NCBI RefSeq assembly: GCF_001570625.1
Contig: NZ_BBQT01000009.1
Location: forward strand, 1 to 64,000
Reading direction: 5' to 3'
DNA: 64,000 nt
From: Syntrophomonas wolfei subsp. methylbutyratica
GTDB taxonomy: Bacteria > Bacillota > Syntrophomonadia > Syntrophomonadales > Syntrophomonadaceae
A program made the position numbers and the translations under genes. Shown here piece after piece: positions 1 to 8,793 of this stretch. Under the pieces are notes generated by a model that was not told the origin of the DNA, did no database searches, and saw nothing but the letters and a program-made list of their open reading frames with translations. How positions within the stretch are numbered: the first letter of the stretch is position 1; the number at the start of each line of letters is the position of its first letter.

Positions 1-396
1 GGATAAGTACAGCTTAGGCAACAATTTAATTTTCAAAGAGCTTTTTTCACGCTCAATCATTTGCTTGAGTCTAGTATTTCTTTGGCTTTTTTAACCTTCA
101 ATGTTATATAGTTTTCAGGATAGACATTAGACGAAGGTGCTGAGAACAAAACATCGCACATATTGGCTTCTTCCAACATTTCCGCACAATTCCCTATTTG
201 TTAGCATAGTAATCATTGAACAAACAAACAACCACGATTTTCCTTCATATTCCCCTATGTATTGTCACGATATAATAATTTTCGTTAATAATGCCATAAA
301 TATGCTATTCGCAATCAGGTATTGTAATTATTTTACTCCCGTCAACCCCTTATAACCGATAAACTAAAATGGACAGAAAACAACAAATAAGAATGA
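1..396. other. Edge region, no supported gene
   Basis: I see no convincing gene here. A forward frame at 137-355 and a 40-codon reverse frame at 57-179 lack recognisable motifs and good ribosome binding sites. If the sigK break at about 1315-1322 marks a skin-like insertion, this stretch would lie inside that element. Confidence 0.4.
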
Positions 397-801
397 ACAG
401 TATTTACCACAATTCCCCATCTTCTTTCAACATTAGAGGGAAATCATCTGGGTGGGATTACCATAACCGATCCTTTTATACATGGTGGAACTCCGGCTCT
501 GGAATCTAACTGCCTGGGCTGCAACATCATCGGCTGCGACATTAACCCCATGGCTTTCTGGACTGTAGAGCGGGAACTGGTGGACCTGAAGATTGAAGAG
601 TACCGGCGGGTAACTTGCAAGCTAACGGAATGTCTGCAGCAAGAAATCGGGGTCTATTATAAAACCAGGTGTTCTATATGTGGAAATGAAGAAGCCCAAG
701 CAAAGCATTTCCTCTGAATTAAAACCCTGGAATGTAACAATGCGGAGAGTTATTTGACTTGTTTTACCGGTTATGTACTCTCTACCAACAAGCGTCTGTA
801 A
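397..801 (+). pseudogene. DNA methylase fragment with internal stop
   Basis: The forward frame reads GGITITDPFIHGGTP, then GCDINPMAFW, then a cysteine pair in TRCSICG, then GYVLSTNKR. This is the order seen in the large adenine-type DNA methylases, where a DPF-x-GG-GT loop is followed by G-D-NP and a zinc-knuckle-like part (family assignment from memory). The frame is closed upstream by stops at 388-396, so the start is missing. An in-frame TGA at 715-717 falls where the family probably has Trp, and homology-like sequence continues in the same frame to TAA at 799. I read it as a dead restriction-modification remnant. A readthrough product is possible but unlikely. Confidence 0.55.
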
Positions 802-856
802 CCAATAAACCTTCATCTCCCACTTATAGAAGATGGAGATTTCTTGCGGGGTTCAG

Positions 857-1147
857 TTAAAGAAAACAACTTGATATTGTTAGCCCGTTGGTATGGATAA
901 AACCATATAATAAAGCTGACCATACCACTATACTTAAAATACTTCCTGCTTTGCCGTTATTGTCAAGCTTCTGCCAGCAGAATATTGTATATACAAAAAC
1001 CAAAGCAGAAGCCCCCAATAAAGCATAAATCATACAGGAAAAAGTAAGGGGTCTAGGGTTAAGTAGGCATAGTAAAACTATGAAAGCCAGAACTATCGAA
1101 ACCGTTTCAAGGAATGATAATTTTTTAAAGAGAATTTTTTTGATCAT
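857..1147 (-). CDS. Small membrane protein, unknown function
   Basis: This 96-residue protein has about three hydrophobic segments, beginning after a basic start (MIKKILFKKLSF). It is probably an inner-membrane protein of unknown role, and I do not recognise a family. The ATG at 1147 is preferred over an upstream start at 1219 because a GGGGG Shine-Dalgarno lies four bases before it. It sits just past the broken end of the sigK fragment. If that break is a skin-type junction, this would be the first gene inside the intervening element. Confidence 0.45.
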   Translation of the reverse strand: MIKKILFKKLSFLETVSIVLAFIVLLCLLNPRPLTFSCMIYALLGASALVFVYTIFCWQKLDNNGKAGSILSIVVWSALLYGFIHTNGLTISSCFL

Positions 1148-1253
1148 GTTTCCCCCATAATTGTAGTTGGTACCTGATATTACATATACGCCTACCAATA
1201 GGGAAATTCCTTCATACAAAAGGCAAAATACCTTCGGAAAGCCGAAGGCTACG

Positions 1254-1664
1254 CTAATAGCACGCTTTTATCATCTTTACTGTATACCAATTTTTACCGC
1301 CCGGAGCTGACATTGAAACTTCGTTATCGATACAGCGAGCGGCATAGGTGGCCAGTTTTATCCCCCGTTCAAAATTATAAGTCCTAATAGCTTTGATCAG
1401 GCCAATGGTGCCAATGGAGATTAAGTCCTCCAGATCTTCTCCACTGCTTTCATATTTTTTCACTACATGGGCCACCAGGCGAAGGTTATGTTCAATCAAA
1501 ATGTTCCGTGCTTCTTCCCCTCCCCTTTGCATTTCCTGCAAGCACTTGCGCTCGTCCTCTTCGGAAAGCGGCTGGGGGAAAACCTGGTTATTGAGATAGG
1601 CAAATAGGCACAAACTGCCTTTGAGGATTCCGGTAATAGCCAGAGCCCACAATAGGAAGGACAA
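1254..1664 (-). pseudogene. sigK: Pro-sigma-K N-terminal half, interrupted
   Basis: The first ~115 residues are a good sigma-K: a hydrophobic pro-sequence, then [39 protein letters not shown] and [13 protein letters not shown] (region 2 with core-binding and -10 recognition parts). Regions 3 and 4 are missing. After codons for NEV the reading continues into an unrelated tail of about 20 residues and stops. In Bacillus subtilis the skin prophage-like element splits sigK at this same point (RCIENE). The start is TTG at 1664 with GGAGGT six bases upstream. The gene may therefore be restored by excision in the mother cell, or be simply broken; the 3' half would lie left of the window. Confidence 0.75.
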
Positions 1665-1692
1665 ATTACCACCTCCAAATTCTGCGCTCTAT

Positions 1693-1719
1693 ACTATATG
1701 AGGTTGCTAAACAAAATGT
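1693..1719 (-). promoter_or_regulatory. Possible sigma-E promoter of sigK
   Basis: On the reverse strand a -10-like CATATAGT (1693-1700) follows an ACATT-like -35 (1715-1719) with a 14-base spacer. This resembles the sigma-E consensus ATATT-N13-14-CATACAnT. Mother-cell sigma-E transcribes sigK in Bacillus, so the position is sensible. It was matched by eye only. Confidence 0.4.
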
Positions 1720-1722
1720 GCC

Positions 1723-2061
1723 TTAATCTGACATGAAAATTTTGGGGAGGGGGAGAGATGGGGGTTCCTGGGAGAAGACTATATTAACCAGCTCCGGAAC
1801 ATCTATACCTGTATCCAGCATATCCACCGATATAGCAATATAGGGCTCTTTTTCGCCCCTAGTTGAATTCGTAACATAAAGTCGAAAGTCTAATTTGCCC
1901 TCAGTATTTTGCCGTAACTGAAGTAATTCTTCTAAGTCTAGATAACCAGTAGGACAGGCAGGATAAACAACAACTACTAATTTGCACTTGAACTCCGTAT
2001 TTTGTGCCCATGTATAAATTCGTCTTATACCACTTTCATCCAGACTCCAAAAAAGCCACAT
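1723..2061 (-). pseudogene. Type I restriction HsdR-like fragment
   Basis: The segment YIAISVDMLDTGIDVPELVN is typical of helicase motif V/VI surroundings in HsdR-type restriction subunits and related DEAD helicases. Sequence resemblance ends right after NIVF, where the family continues with a QxxGRGTR motif that is absent here. The first ~60 residues do not look like the preceding HsdR region and may come from another protein (possibly a phospholipase-D-like restriction protein), so the frame seems to be a join of two remnants. Nothing upstream restores a full gene. Together with the methylase remnant at 397-801 it suggests a decayed restriction locus. Confidence 0.5.
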
Positions 2062-2175
2062 TAAACTGCCTAGCGGGATTGGAAATGCGGTCGCTAAGGC
2101 GAACCTTCCTTCGCTTCGTTTAGGAAGAGGATCTTCCTGGTGGATAGGGTAAAATCCAATTTCTTGGCCGTTATA

Positions 2176-2437
2176 CTATTTATCCCGGTAATGAGAGCCA
2201 CACTGGGCAATCTCTATCTGACCGTTTTTAATACGGTAAACAAGGCGGTTACTATCATCAATTCGTCTACTCCAAAACCCTTGGAATTCATATCTCAAAG
2301 GCTCTGGCTTGCCGATGCCATCATAGCCGTTGCGGTCAATGTCCTTTAATAGCTGATTTATACGTTTCAAGATTCTTTTATCCTGTGTTTGCCAATACAG
2401 ATAATCTTCCCACGCATCTTCCTGCCAGTTTATTCAT
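2176..2437 (-). pseudogene. YoeB/Txe-type toxin with early frameshift
   Basis: The body is a clear YoeB-family mRNA interferase: WQEDAWEDYLYWQ, LKRINQLLKDI, EPLRYEFQGFWSRRID, NRLVYRI and a terminal CGSHYRDK. These are ribosome-dependent RNases neutralised by the antitoxin encoded just upstream. The expected ATG at 2437 overlaps the antitoxin stop (2430-2432), but reading from it leaves the toxin frame after three codons; the A-run at 2429-2431 is two bases short of an in-frame M-N-K-N-W start. The only open start further in is a TTG at 2370, which removes about 20 residues. The toxin is probably inactive unless this is a sequencing error. Confidence 0.65.
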
Positions 2438-2699
2438 CGGTGACCTCTATTATCTCATGGGCTTTTCCCTTTCCTGCGTTGAGGTCGGCAATGGCCTTTC
2501 TCAGTCTTGCTTGATTGGCCTCACTGTAAAATGGGTCGCTTTCGGCTGATATTTCAAACGGGATTCTGTTTTGGCGTACTGCCGTTTTTGCGAAAACACA
2601 AAAGGCAGTTGTCATATTCATTCCAATTTCTGAGCAAAAAGCTTCAAATTGTTTTTTTAAGTTCTCGTCCATTCGAATGTTAACATTTATTTGTGTCAT
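2430..2699 (-). CDS. RelB/DinJ-family antitoxin
   Basis: This 89-residue protein begins TQINVNIRMDENLKKQFEAF, the ribbon-helix-helix start of DinJ/RelB antitoxins, followed by MTTAFCVFAKTAVRQNRIPFEI and a charged C-terminal tail that would bind the toxin. The dimer normally binds its own promoter and blocks the partner toxin. I chose ATG 2699 because GGAAGTG lies about eight bases before it; the longer frame from 2732 has no comparable site. The downstream YoeB-type toxin overlaps its stop codon and looks frameshifted, so this may be an orphaned antitoxin. Confidence 0.75.
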   Translation of the reverse strand: MTQINVNIRMDENLKKQFEAFCSEIGMNMTTAFCVFAKTAVRQNRIPFEISAESDPFYSEANQARLRKAIADLNAGKGKAHEIIEVTDE

Positions 2700-2739
2700 C
2701 AATGCACTTCCTTTCCCTATCACTATATTCATTAAACTA

Positions 2740-3062
2740 TAAATTTATATACAACGTCAATTATTATTTGATATTTTAGGGGTTACCTGCCAATTTATTA
2801 TTTATTATATCACTGCATGAAGCTGCTAAATAGTTTCCAGCCTTATCGCTAAATCCCAAACTGCCATCGCCAGCCTGATATCTCCGATATTTAACATGCG
2901 GGATAGTATAATGGCAACGAGTTCTGGGAGCTACCGGAGCACACTGGTATTTATGCTATAATAGTGGCAGCATCGGGTTAGGAGTGAGCAGCAAGAGATT
3001 GATGCCGCATCTTTCTTACTCCTTACCCCTGGCAAACTATTAACGAATAGAGGTATAAGCTC
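2740..3062 (+). other. topB upstream region with hairpin leader
   Basis: There is no gene in this stretch. A TATAAT box lies at 2957-2962 without an obvious -35. Downstream, 2975-2988 and 3015-3028 are near-perfect complements (AGGAGTGAG against CTTACTCCT, with wobble pairs), and an inner GCAGCATC/GATGCCGC pairing is also possible, so the topB transcript could begin with a folded leader. Confidence 0.35.
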
Positions 3063-5120
3063 ATGAAGTCTCTGGTTTTAGCGGAGAAACCCAGTGTGGC
3101 CCGGGAGATAGCCCGGGTTCTGCAATGCAGCAAAAAAAGCAAAGGCTATATTGAAGGACCGCGCTATGTGGTAACCTGGGCCTTGGGGCATCTGGTCACC
3201 CTGGCGGAGCCGGATGATTACGATAAAAGATTGAAACAGTGGCGGATGGAAGACCTTCCCATGCTCCCGGAAAAGATGAAGCTCAAAGTTATCAAGCAGA
3301 CCTCGCATCAATTCCAGGTAGTCAAGGAACTTATGAAAAGGAACGATATTGAAGAGCTGGTAATTGCCACTGATGCCGGGCGCGAAGGAGAACTGGTGGC
3401 CCGCTGGATCATGGAAATAGTTCGCTGGAAAAAGCCTTTCAAAAGGCTATGGATTTCCTCGCAAACCGATAATGCCATCCGCGAAGGATTTGCCCGTTTA
3501 CAGCCGGGAACGCAATATAACAGCCTCTACGCAGCTGCTGCCTGCCGGGCTGAAGCGGACTGGTTAATCGGGCTTAATGTAACCCGGAGCTTGAGCTGCA
3601 AATTCAATGCCCAGCTCAACGCCGGCCGGGTTCAGACCCCAACCCTGGCTATGATAGTGAAGCGGGAAAAGGAAATCAAAGATTTTGTCCCGCGCGACTA
3701 CTGGACCATCAGAGCCGACTTCGGCGATTATTATGGGGACTGGCGCGGTAAGGACGGGGGACGGCTATTCGACTATGCCCGGGCGGAAGAGATATTATCC
3801 CGCATCAAGGGCCGAATGGCTGCGATAAAAGAGGTGAAAACCGAGGCCAGGAGTGAAGCACCGCCCTTGGCCTATGATTTGACCGAGCTGCAGCGGGAGG
3901 CCAACCGGCGTCTGGGCTGGTCGGCGCAGAAAACCCTGTCTGTACTGCAGGAGCTCTACGAAGTGCACAAACTGGTAACCTACCCGCGTACCGATTCCCG
4001 CTATATTACCGAGGACATTGTCCCTACTCTGCCTTTGCGGCTGAAAAGCATGGGGGTGGGACCCTATGCAGACTTGGCCCGTCCTCTGCTGCAAAAAACC
4101 CTGAAGCCAGGCAAACGCTTGGTTGACAACAGCAAGGTGAGCGATCATCATGCTATTATTCCTACTGAACAGCCCTTGCAGCTTAATTCTCTCAATGAAG
4201 AGGAAAGGCGTCTGTATGACCTGATAGCCCGGCGCTTCCTGGCGGTTCTCTACCCCCCGTACCGCTATGAGCAGACTACTATTATAACCGTGGTCGAGGG
4301 GGAAAACTTCCATTCCCGGGGCAAGGTGGAGATTGACCGAGGCTGGCGAGCTGTACAGGCCGTCCCGGGCGATAAGGACGAGAAAGATGAAGAGCAGTTG
4401 CCGGAGCAAACCCTGGCCCGGCACAAGAAAGGAGAAACGCTGGAGGTCAAGTCCGGCAAAGCCAGCAAACATAAAACTAAAGCACCGGCTCGCTATACAG
4501 AAGCCACTCTCTTAACGGCCATGGAGAATTGCGGCAAGCTGGTGGAAGATAAAAAGCTGCGTGAATCCATTAAGGGCAGTGGCCTGGGCACCCCGGCCAC
4601 CAGGGCGGAGATTATCGAAAAACTTATTCGCACCAGCTATATTGAGCGCCAGAGAAAAGAACTGGTTCCCACATCCAAAGGTATACAATTGATGGACCTA
4701 GCGCCCCCTGACTTGCGTTCGCCGGAACTGACGGCCCAGTGGGAGCAAAGACTGGCGGAAATTGCCCGGGGCCAGGGCAAAAGACCGGATTTTATGGCAG
4801 ATATTCGCCGGGATACGGTGCAGCTGGTGCAGAGCATCAAGAGCGACAGCAGTACCTACCGGGCAGATAATGTAAGCAAAAGCAAATGCCCCCAGTGTGG
4901 GCGTTTCATGCTGCTGGTCAACGGCCGGAAGGGCAAAATATTGGCCTGTCCCGAGCGTTCCTGCGGCTATCGCCAGCCGGAGGCGGAGGACTTCAGCGGG
5001 AGGGGAGGCAACAGCCGGGTTAACCGCAGGCTTATGGCCAAATACAGCGATCAGGAGGAACTGGAAACCAATCTGGGCGAACTGCTCAAAGCCGCCTTGG
5101 CCAAAAAAGAACAAGGCTAG
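3063..5120 (+). CDS. topB: DNA topoisomerase III
   Basis: A type IA topoisomerase of 685 residues that cuts one DNA strand through a tyrosyl intermediate and resolves precatenanes and recombination intermediates. The N-terminal TOPRIM domain starts LVLAEKPSVAREIA and carries the acidic ATDAGREGELVAR. The active-site tyrosine is Tyr307 in VTYPRTDSRYI. QLNAGRVQTPTLAMI and GLGTPATRAEII follow, and a C-terminal zinc ribbon has CPQCG and CPERSCGY at about 615-640. The length is normal for TopB. It is transcribed alone; the next genes are a toxin-antitoxin pair with a different, AT-rich composition. Confidence 0.95.
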   Translation: MKSLVLAEKPSVAREIARVLQCSKKSKGYIEGPRYVVTWALGHLVTLAEPDDYDKRLKQWRMEDLPMLPEKMKLKVIKQTSHQFQVVKELMKRNDIEELVIATDAGREGELVARWIMEIVRWKKPFKRLWISSQTDNAIREGFARLQPGTQYNSLYAAAACRAEADWLIGLNVTRSLSCKFNAQLNAGRVQTPTLAMIVKREKEIKDFVPRDYWTIRADFGDYYGDWRGKDGGRLFDYARAEEILSRIKGRMAAIKEVKTEARSEAPPLAYDLTELQREANRRLGWSAQKTLSVLQELYEVHKLVTYPRTDSRYITEDIVPTLPLRLKSMGVGPYADLARPLLQKTLKPGKRLVDNSKVSDHHAIIPTEQPLQLNSLNEEERRLYDLIARRFLAVLYPPYRYEQTTIITVVEGENFHSRGKVEIDRGWRAVQAVPGDKDEKDEEQLPEQTLARHKKGETLEVKSGKASKHKTKAPARYTEATLLTAMENCGKLVEDKKLRESIKGSGLGTPATRAEIIEKLIRTSYIERQRKELVPTSKGIQLMDLAPPDLRSPELTAQWEQRLAEIARGQGKRPDFMADIRRDTVQLVQSIKSDSSTYRADNVSKSKCPQCGRFMLLVNGRKGKILACPERSCGYRQPEAEDFSGRGGNSRVNRRLMAKYSDQEELETNLGELLKAALAKKEQG

Positions 5121-5243
5121 CCAGTCCTCCCCTTAGAACTTCCTATCCCAATGAAGACAAAATATATAGGCGAGATATTATGGTTTTTCCTGTTTGATTA
5201 TTGATATAATTATAGTGAAGAAACGATTAAGGTGGTGAATCAA

Positions 5244-5441
5244 GTGAATACAGCAAAAAAAGACTTACTTGAACTAGTGAACCGAATATCTGAAATAGAA
5301 GCAAAAGAAGTCTTGGATTTTGCTCTATTTCTTGAAATGAAAAGAAGAAAAACTGAGTTTAAGGATTTAGAAATGGCCAGTCAAACCAGCTGTGATTTTT
5401 GGGATAACGCTATTGATGATGAGGTCTGGAATAATGCCTAA
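5244..5441 (+). CDS. Putative antitoxin of MazF-like pair
   Basis: A 65-residue acidic protein with LLELVNRISEIEAKEVLDFALFLEMKRRK, which resembles DUF2281-type antitoxin N-termini, and a C-terminus rich in Asp and Trp that could wrap round the toxin. GTG 5244 is chosen because AAGGTGGTG ends about eight bases before it. Its last codons overlap the start of the MazF-like gene by eight bases, the coupling typical of toxin-antitoxin operons. A TATAAT box at 5205-5210 could be its -10. The family assignment is tentative; position and overlap are the main evidence. Confidence 0.7.
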   Translation: MNTAKKDLLELVNRISEIEAKEVLDFALFLEMKRRKTEFKDLEMASQTSCDFWDNAIDDEVWNNA

Positions 5442-5769
5442 ACAAGGTGAAATAGTTCTAATACCTATACCTTTCAGCAATTTGCAATCTATCAAAAAGA
5501 GACCAGTTTTAATAATTTCTAATGATTATTACAACGAATTGACCGGGGATATTATTGTTTTGGCAATTACCTCAAATCTCAACGAAAAGAAATATTCAAT
5601 AGAAATTACCGATGATAATTTAGACGAAGGGCAGTTAAAGATAAAATCATGTATTCGTTGTGATAAGATTTATACATTGTCACAAGAAATTATTGTTAGT
5701 AAATTCGGTATAGTATCCCATGATATAATGGAAAAGGTACGGTCGAAGATTAGCGAGTTAATAAAATAA
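5434..5769 (+). CDS. MazF/PemK-type mRNA interferase
   Basis: This 111-residue protein begins MPKQGEIVLIPIPFSN, continues KKRPVLIISND and GDIIVLAITS, and later has IRCDKIYTLSQEI. That is the PemK/MazF fold order, including the RPVLII strand and the R-x-D-K-I segment near the catalytic groove. Members cut mRNA at short motifs when the antitoxin is lost. The ATG at 5434 lies inside the upstream antitoxin gene; the longer frame beginning at 5392 would run far into it. A strong bidirectional terminator follows 18 bases after the stop. AT-rich codon use suggests horizontal arrival. Confidence 0.85.
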   Translation: MPKQGEIVLIPIPFSNLQSIKKRPVLIISNDYYNELTGDIIVLAITSNLNEKKYSIEITDDNLDEGQLKIKSCIRCDKIYTLSQEIIVSKFGIVSHDIMEKVRSKISELIK

Positions 5770-5787
5770 AAAACCTGGAGACATCTT

Positions 5788-5830
5788 GGGGAGGGAGATT
5801 GCTGGCATAACGCCAGCAATCTCCCTCCCC
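5788..5830. terminator. Bidirectional terminator mazF / clpB
   Basis: A perfect 19-bp inverted repeat (5788-5806 and 5812-5830) has a five-base loop and lies between the converging mazF-like and clpB genes. A-rich sequence precedes it and a T/C-rich stretch follows, so it can stop transcripts from both sides. Confidence 0.8.
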
Positions 5831-5914
5831 TTCTTACAATGTCTAAGCTGCTATCACAAGTTTCATTTTTTCCAGCAAAGCTTCCGTTTGTCCCTTCCTT
5901 ATTCTATCTGCTCA

Positions 5915-8503
5915 TTATCCTATCTTCAGTGCTATCTTCCCGCCTTCGGCGGAGATAATTACTTCACCCTCATTTCTGATTTCGCCTTTTACCATGGCCC
6001 GGGAGAGGGCGGTCTCGATTTCATGCTGGATAAGGCGTTTCAGCGGACGGGCGCCATAGGCCGGGTCATAGCCTTTTTCCGCCAGGTAATCCAGGGCTTT
6101 TTCATCCCATTCCAGGCCGGCTCGCGTGTTCTGGCGAAAGCGCAGAGCCAGTTTCTGAAGCAGTATTTCAGCTATCTCCTTGATCTGTTCCACTCCCAGA
6201 GCATGGAATACTATTATTTCGTCCAGGCGGTTTAAGAATTCGGGGCGGAAATTCAAGCGCAGAAGCCCCAGAACCCGGTTTTTCATGTCTTCATAGTCCC
6301 CGCCAGCCTGCTGGAAGTTGAGTATTTCCTGGCTGCCGATGTTGGAGGTCATTATGACAATGCTGTTGCGAAAGTCCACCACCCGGCCTTTGCCATCGGT
6401 CAGGCGCCCGTCATCCAAAATCTGCAAGAGGATGTTGAATACATCGCTATGGGCTTTTTCGATTTCGTCAAACAATATGACCGAATAGGGCTTGCGCCTT
6501 ATGGCTTCAGTTAATTGTCCTCCTTCTTCGTAACCTACATAACCCGGAGGGGCGCCAATCAAGCGCGCTACGCTGTGCTTTTCCATGTATTCCGACATAT
6601 CCAGGCGGATGATGTTTTTTTCATCATCAAACAGGGCTTCGGCCAGGGCTTTGCTCAACTCGGTTTTGCCTACCCCGGTGGGGCCCATGAATATAAAGCT
6701 GCCAGCAGGACGGTTGGGGTCTTTCAAACCGCTGCGGGACCTGATGACGGCATCGGCAACGGCATTTACCGCTTCTTCCTGTCCCACCACCCGCTGATGC
6801 AGTATTTCCTCCAGGTTCATAAGTTTCTCTTTTTCCCCCTCCATAAGGCGGCTGACCTGAATCCCGGTCCAACGGCTTACTACCCGGGCAATATCTTCTT
6901 CATCCACTTCTTCTTTAATAAGCGCGCTGTGTTTCTCTTTTCCCGCCAACAATTCCTCTTCCGCCTGGAGCTTCCTCTCCAGCTCGTTTAAGCGACCGTA
7001 TTTCAATTCGGCGATACGATTGAGGTCGTATTCCCTTTCCGCTTTTTCCATTTCGTAGCGGCAATCCTCGATGTCGCGTTTCAACTGGCCTACCCGCGAA
7101 ATGGCTTCCTTTTCCGCTTGCCACTGGGCCTGCATTACTTCCGCTTCGCTCTTCAAATCCTGCAGCTCTTTTAAGAGGTCCTCCAGCCGTTCCCGGGAGG
7201 CCTCGTCCTTCTCCTTGCCCAGGGCTGCGGCTTCAATCTCCAGCTGCATGATGCGCCGGGTAATTTCATCCAATTCCGCTGGCATGCTGTCTATCTCCGT
7301 ACGCAAGCGGGCGGCGGCTTCATCCATAAGGTCTATAGCCTTGTCCGGCAGGAAACGGTCGGAAATATAGCGGTCGGACAATACGGCGGCCGCCACCAGG
7401 GCGGAATCCTGTATACGCACCCCGTGGTGCACCTCATAGCGCTCCTTCAGGCCCCTTAATATGGAAATAGTATCTTCCACCGAGGGGGGATTAACCATTA
7501 TGGGCTGGAAACGCCTTTCCAAAGCCGCGTCCTTTTCTATATGTTTGCGGTACTCGCTGATGGTGGTGGCTCCTATGGCTCGCAGCTCACCCCGGGCCAG
7601 CATGGGTTTCAAGAGGTTGCTGGCGTCCATGGCCCCTTCCGCGGCCCCGGCTCCCACCACCGTATGCAGTTCATCGATAAAGAGTATAACCTGCCCGGCG
7701 GAGTCTTCTACTTCCTTCAACACCGCTTTCAGTCTTTCTTCAAACTCACCCCGGTACTTGGCCCCGGCCACCAGGGAACCCATATCCAGAGCCAGCAGTC
7801 GCTTATCTTTCAGGCCTTCCGGCACATCCCGGGCCACAATCCTGCGGGCCAGTCCTTCTGCTATGGCGGTTTTGCCTACCCCGGGCTCACCGATTAAAAC
7901 CGGATTGTTCTTGGTGCGCCGGGATAATATCTCGATAGTCCTTCTTATCTCCTCATCCCGCCCAATTACCGGGTCCAGCTTGCCCTCGCGGGCCAGGCGG
8001 GTCAAATCCCGGCTGTAGCGCTCCAGGGCCTCATAACTATCCTCGGGATTATCGCTGCTGACGCGCTGGGAACCGCGGATGCCGTGCAGAACCTGGAATA
8101 TCCCTTCCCGGTTTAAACCCGCCTTCTGCAGCAGATCCTTCAAGTCCGGTTCCCCTTCCTCCAGCAGGGCCAGCAGAAGGTGCTCCACACTGATATAGTC
8201 GTCTTTCAAGTCCTGGGCTTCTTTTTCCGCCCGGTTCAATACCCGCCCCAGGCTGCCGCTCAAATAGACATTTCCTTCATAGCCATATACCGAGGGAATT
8301 TTATCCAAACGCTGCCCCAGCTGCTGGGTAAAAGCGGGTATACTGATACCGGCCTGCTGCAGCAGGCGGGGTACTAAACCACCCTCTTGCTCCAACAGGG
8401 CCATCATTAAATGCTTTCCCTGCACCTCTTGCTGCCGTTTCTCCAGGGCCAGGTTCTGAGCCGCCAGCAAAGCTTGCCTTGATTTCTGGGTCAAACGCTC
8501 CAT
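5915..8503 (-). CDS. clpB: ClpB disaggregase
   Basis: A Hsp100 AAA+ unfoldase of 862 residues that pulls proteins out of aggregates together with DnaK. It has the double Clp N-domain (1-145), NBD1 with Walker A GEPGVGKT at 205-212 and ILFIDELHT, a long coiled middle domain (~400-530) that binds DnaK, and NBD2 with GPTGVGKT at 607-614 and [11 protein letters not shown]. The start is ATG 8503, with AGGAG five bases before it; the ATG at 8518 would overlap the preceding stop. It is last in the dnaK-dnaJ-cbpM-clpB operon, 11 bases after cbpM, which fits joint production of the bichaperone system. Confidence 0.96.
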   Translation of the reverse strand: MERLTQKSRQALLAAQNLALEKRQQEVQGKHLMMALLEQEGGLVPRLLQQAGISIPAFTQQLGQRLDKIPSVYGYEGNVYLSGSLGRVLNRAEKEAQDLKDDYISVEHLLLALLEEGEPDLKDLLQKAGLNREGIFQVLHGIRGSQRVSSDNPEDSYEALERYSRDLTRLAREGKLDPVIGRDEEIRRTIEILSRRTKNNPVLIGEPGVGKTAIAEGLARRIVARDVPEGLKDKRLLALDMGSLVAGAKYRGEFEERLKAVLKEVEDSAGQVILFIDELHTVVGAGAAEGAMDASNLLKPMLARGELRAIGATTISEYRKHIEKDAALERRFQPIMVNPPSVEDTISILRGLKERYEVHHGVRIQDSALVAAAVLSDRYISDRFLPDKAIDLMDEAAARLRTEIDSMPAELDEITRRIMQLEIEAAALGKEKDEASRERLEDLLKELQDLKSEAEVMQAQWQAEKEAISRVGQLKRDIEDCRYEMEKAEREYDLNRIAELKYGRLNELERKLQAEEELLAGKEKHSALIKEEVDEEDIARVVSRWTGIQVSRLMEGEKEKLMNLEEILHQRVVGQEEAVNAVADAVIRSRSGLKDPNRPAGSFIFMGPTGVGKTELSKALAEALFDDEKNIIRLDMSEYMEKHSVARLIGAPPGYVGYEEGGQLTEAIRRKPYSVILFDEIEKAHSDVFNILLQILDDGRLTDGKGRVVDFRNSIVIMTSNIGSQEILNFQQAGGDYEDMKNRVLGLLRLNFRPEFLNRLDEIIVFHALGVEQIKEIAEILLQKLALRFRQNTRAGLEWDEKALDYLAEKGYDPAYGARPLKRLIQHEIETALSRAMVKGEIRNEGEVIISAEGGKIALKIG

Positions 8504-8514
8504 ATTCACTCCTA

Positions 8515-8793
8515 TCACCTCTTTCTCTTCAGCTCTTCGATTTCATCTTCCAGTTCTTCGATACGCTCCAGTAAATCTACAATAATAGCTGCGCCGTTAA
8601 AGTTAACCCCCAGAAGGTTTTTCAGGCGCATCATCTTATAAATCTTTTGCAGGCCATCAGCTTTAATGCTATCACCGGCCAGCTCTATTATCCCCATTTC
8701 TTCCATAATTTTTAATAAATCCGGGTGCAGGTTGAGCCAGCTGAGGGGAATCTTTTCTTCCTTGCTATGGTAATAAACCTTTACCAGTCTCAT
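8515..8793 (-). CDS. CbpM-like DnaJ modulator (MerR-type fold)
   Basis: A 92-residue protein with a predicted winged-helix part (WLNLHPDLLKIMEEMGIIEL, KADGLQKIYKMMRLKN) and a C-terminal coiled coil (LLERIEELEDEIEELKRKR). CbpM proteins bind the J-domain of CbpA-type co-chaperones and hold them off DnaK. The neighbouring J-protein gene overlaps by four bases (ATGA at 8790-8793), which is the genetic pairing seen for cbpA-cbpM. Similarity to CbpM/MerR_2 is by pattern only, and a DNA-binding repressor role for this operon cannot be excluded. Cytosolic. Confidence 0.7.
   Translation of the reverse strand: MRLVKVYYHSKEEKIPLSWLNLHPDLLKIMEEMGIIELAGDSIKADGLQKIYKMMRLKNLLGVNFNGAAIIVDLLERIEELEDEIEELKRKR

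Noticed and set aside
137-355. 72-codon forward frame near the left edge
   Set aside because: No ribosome binding site or recognisable motif; AT-rich chance frame.
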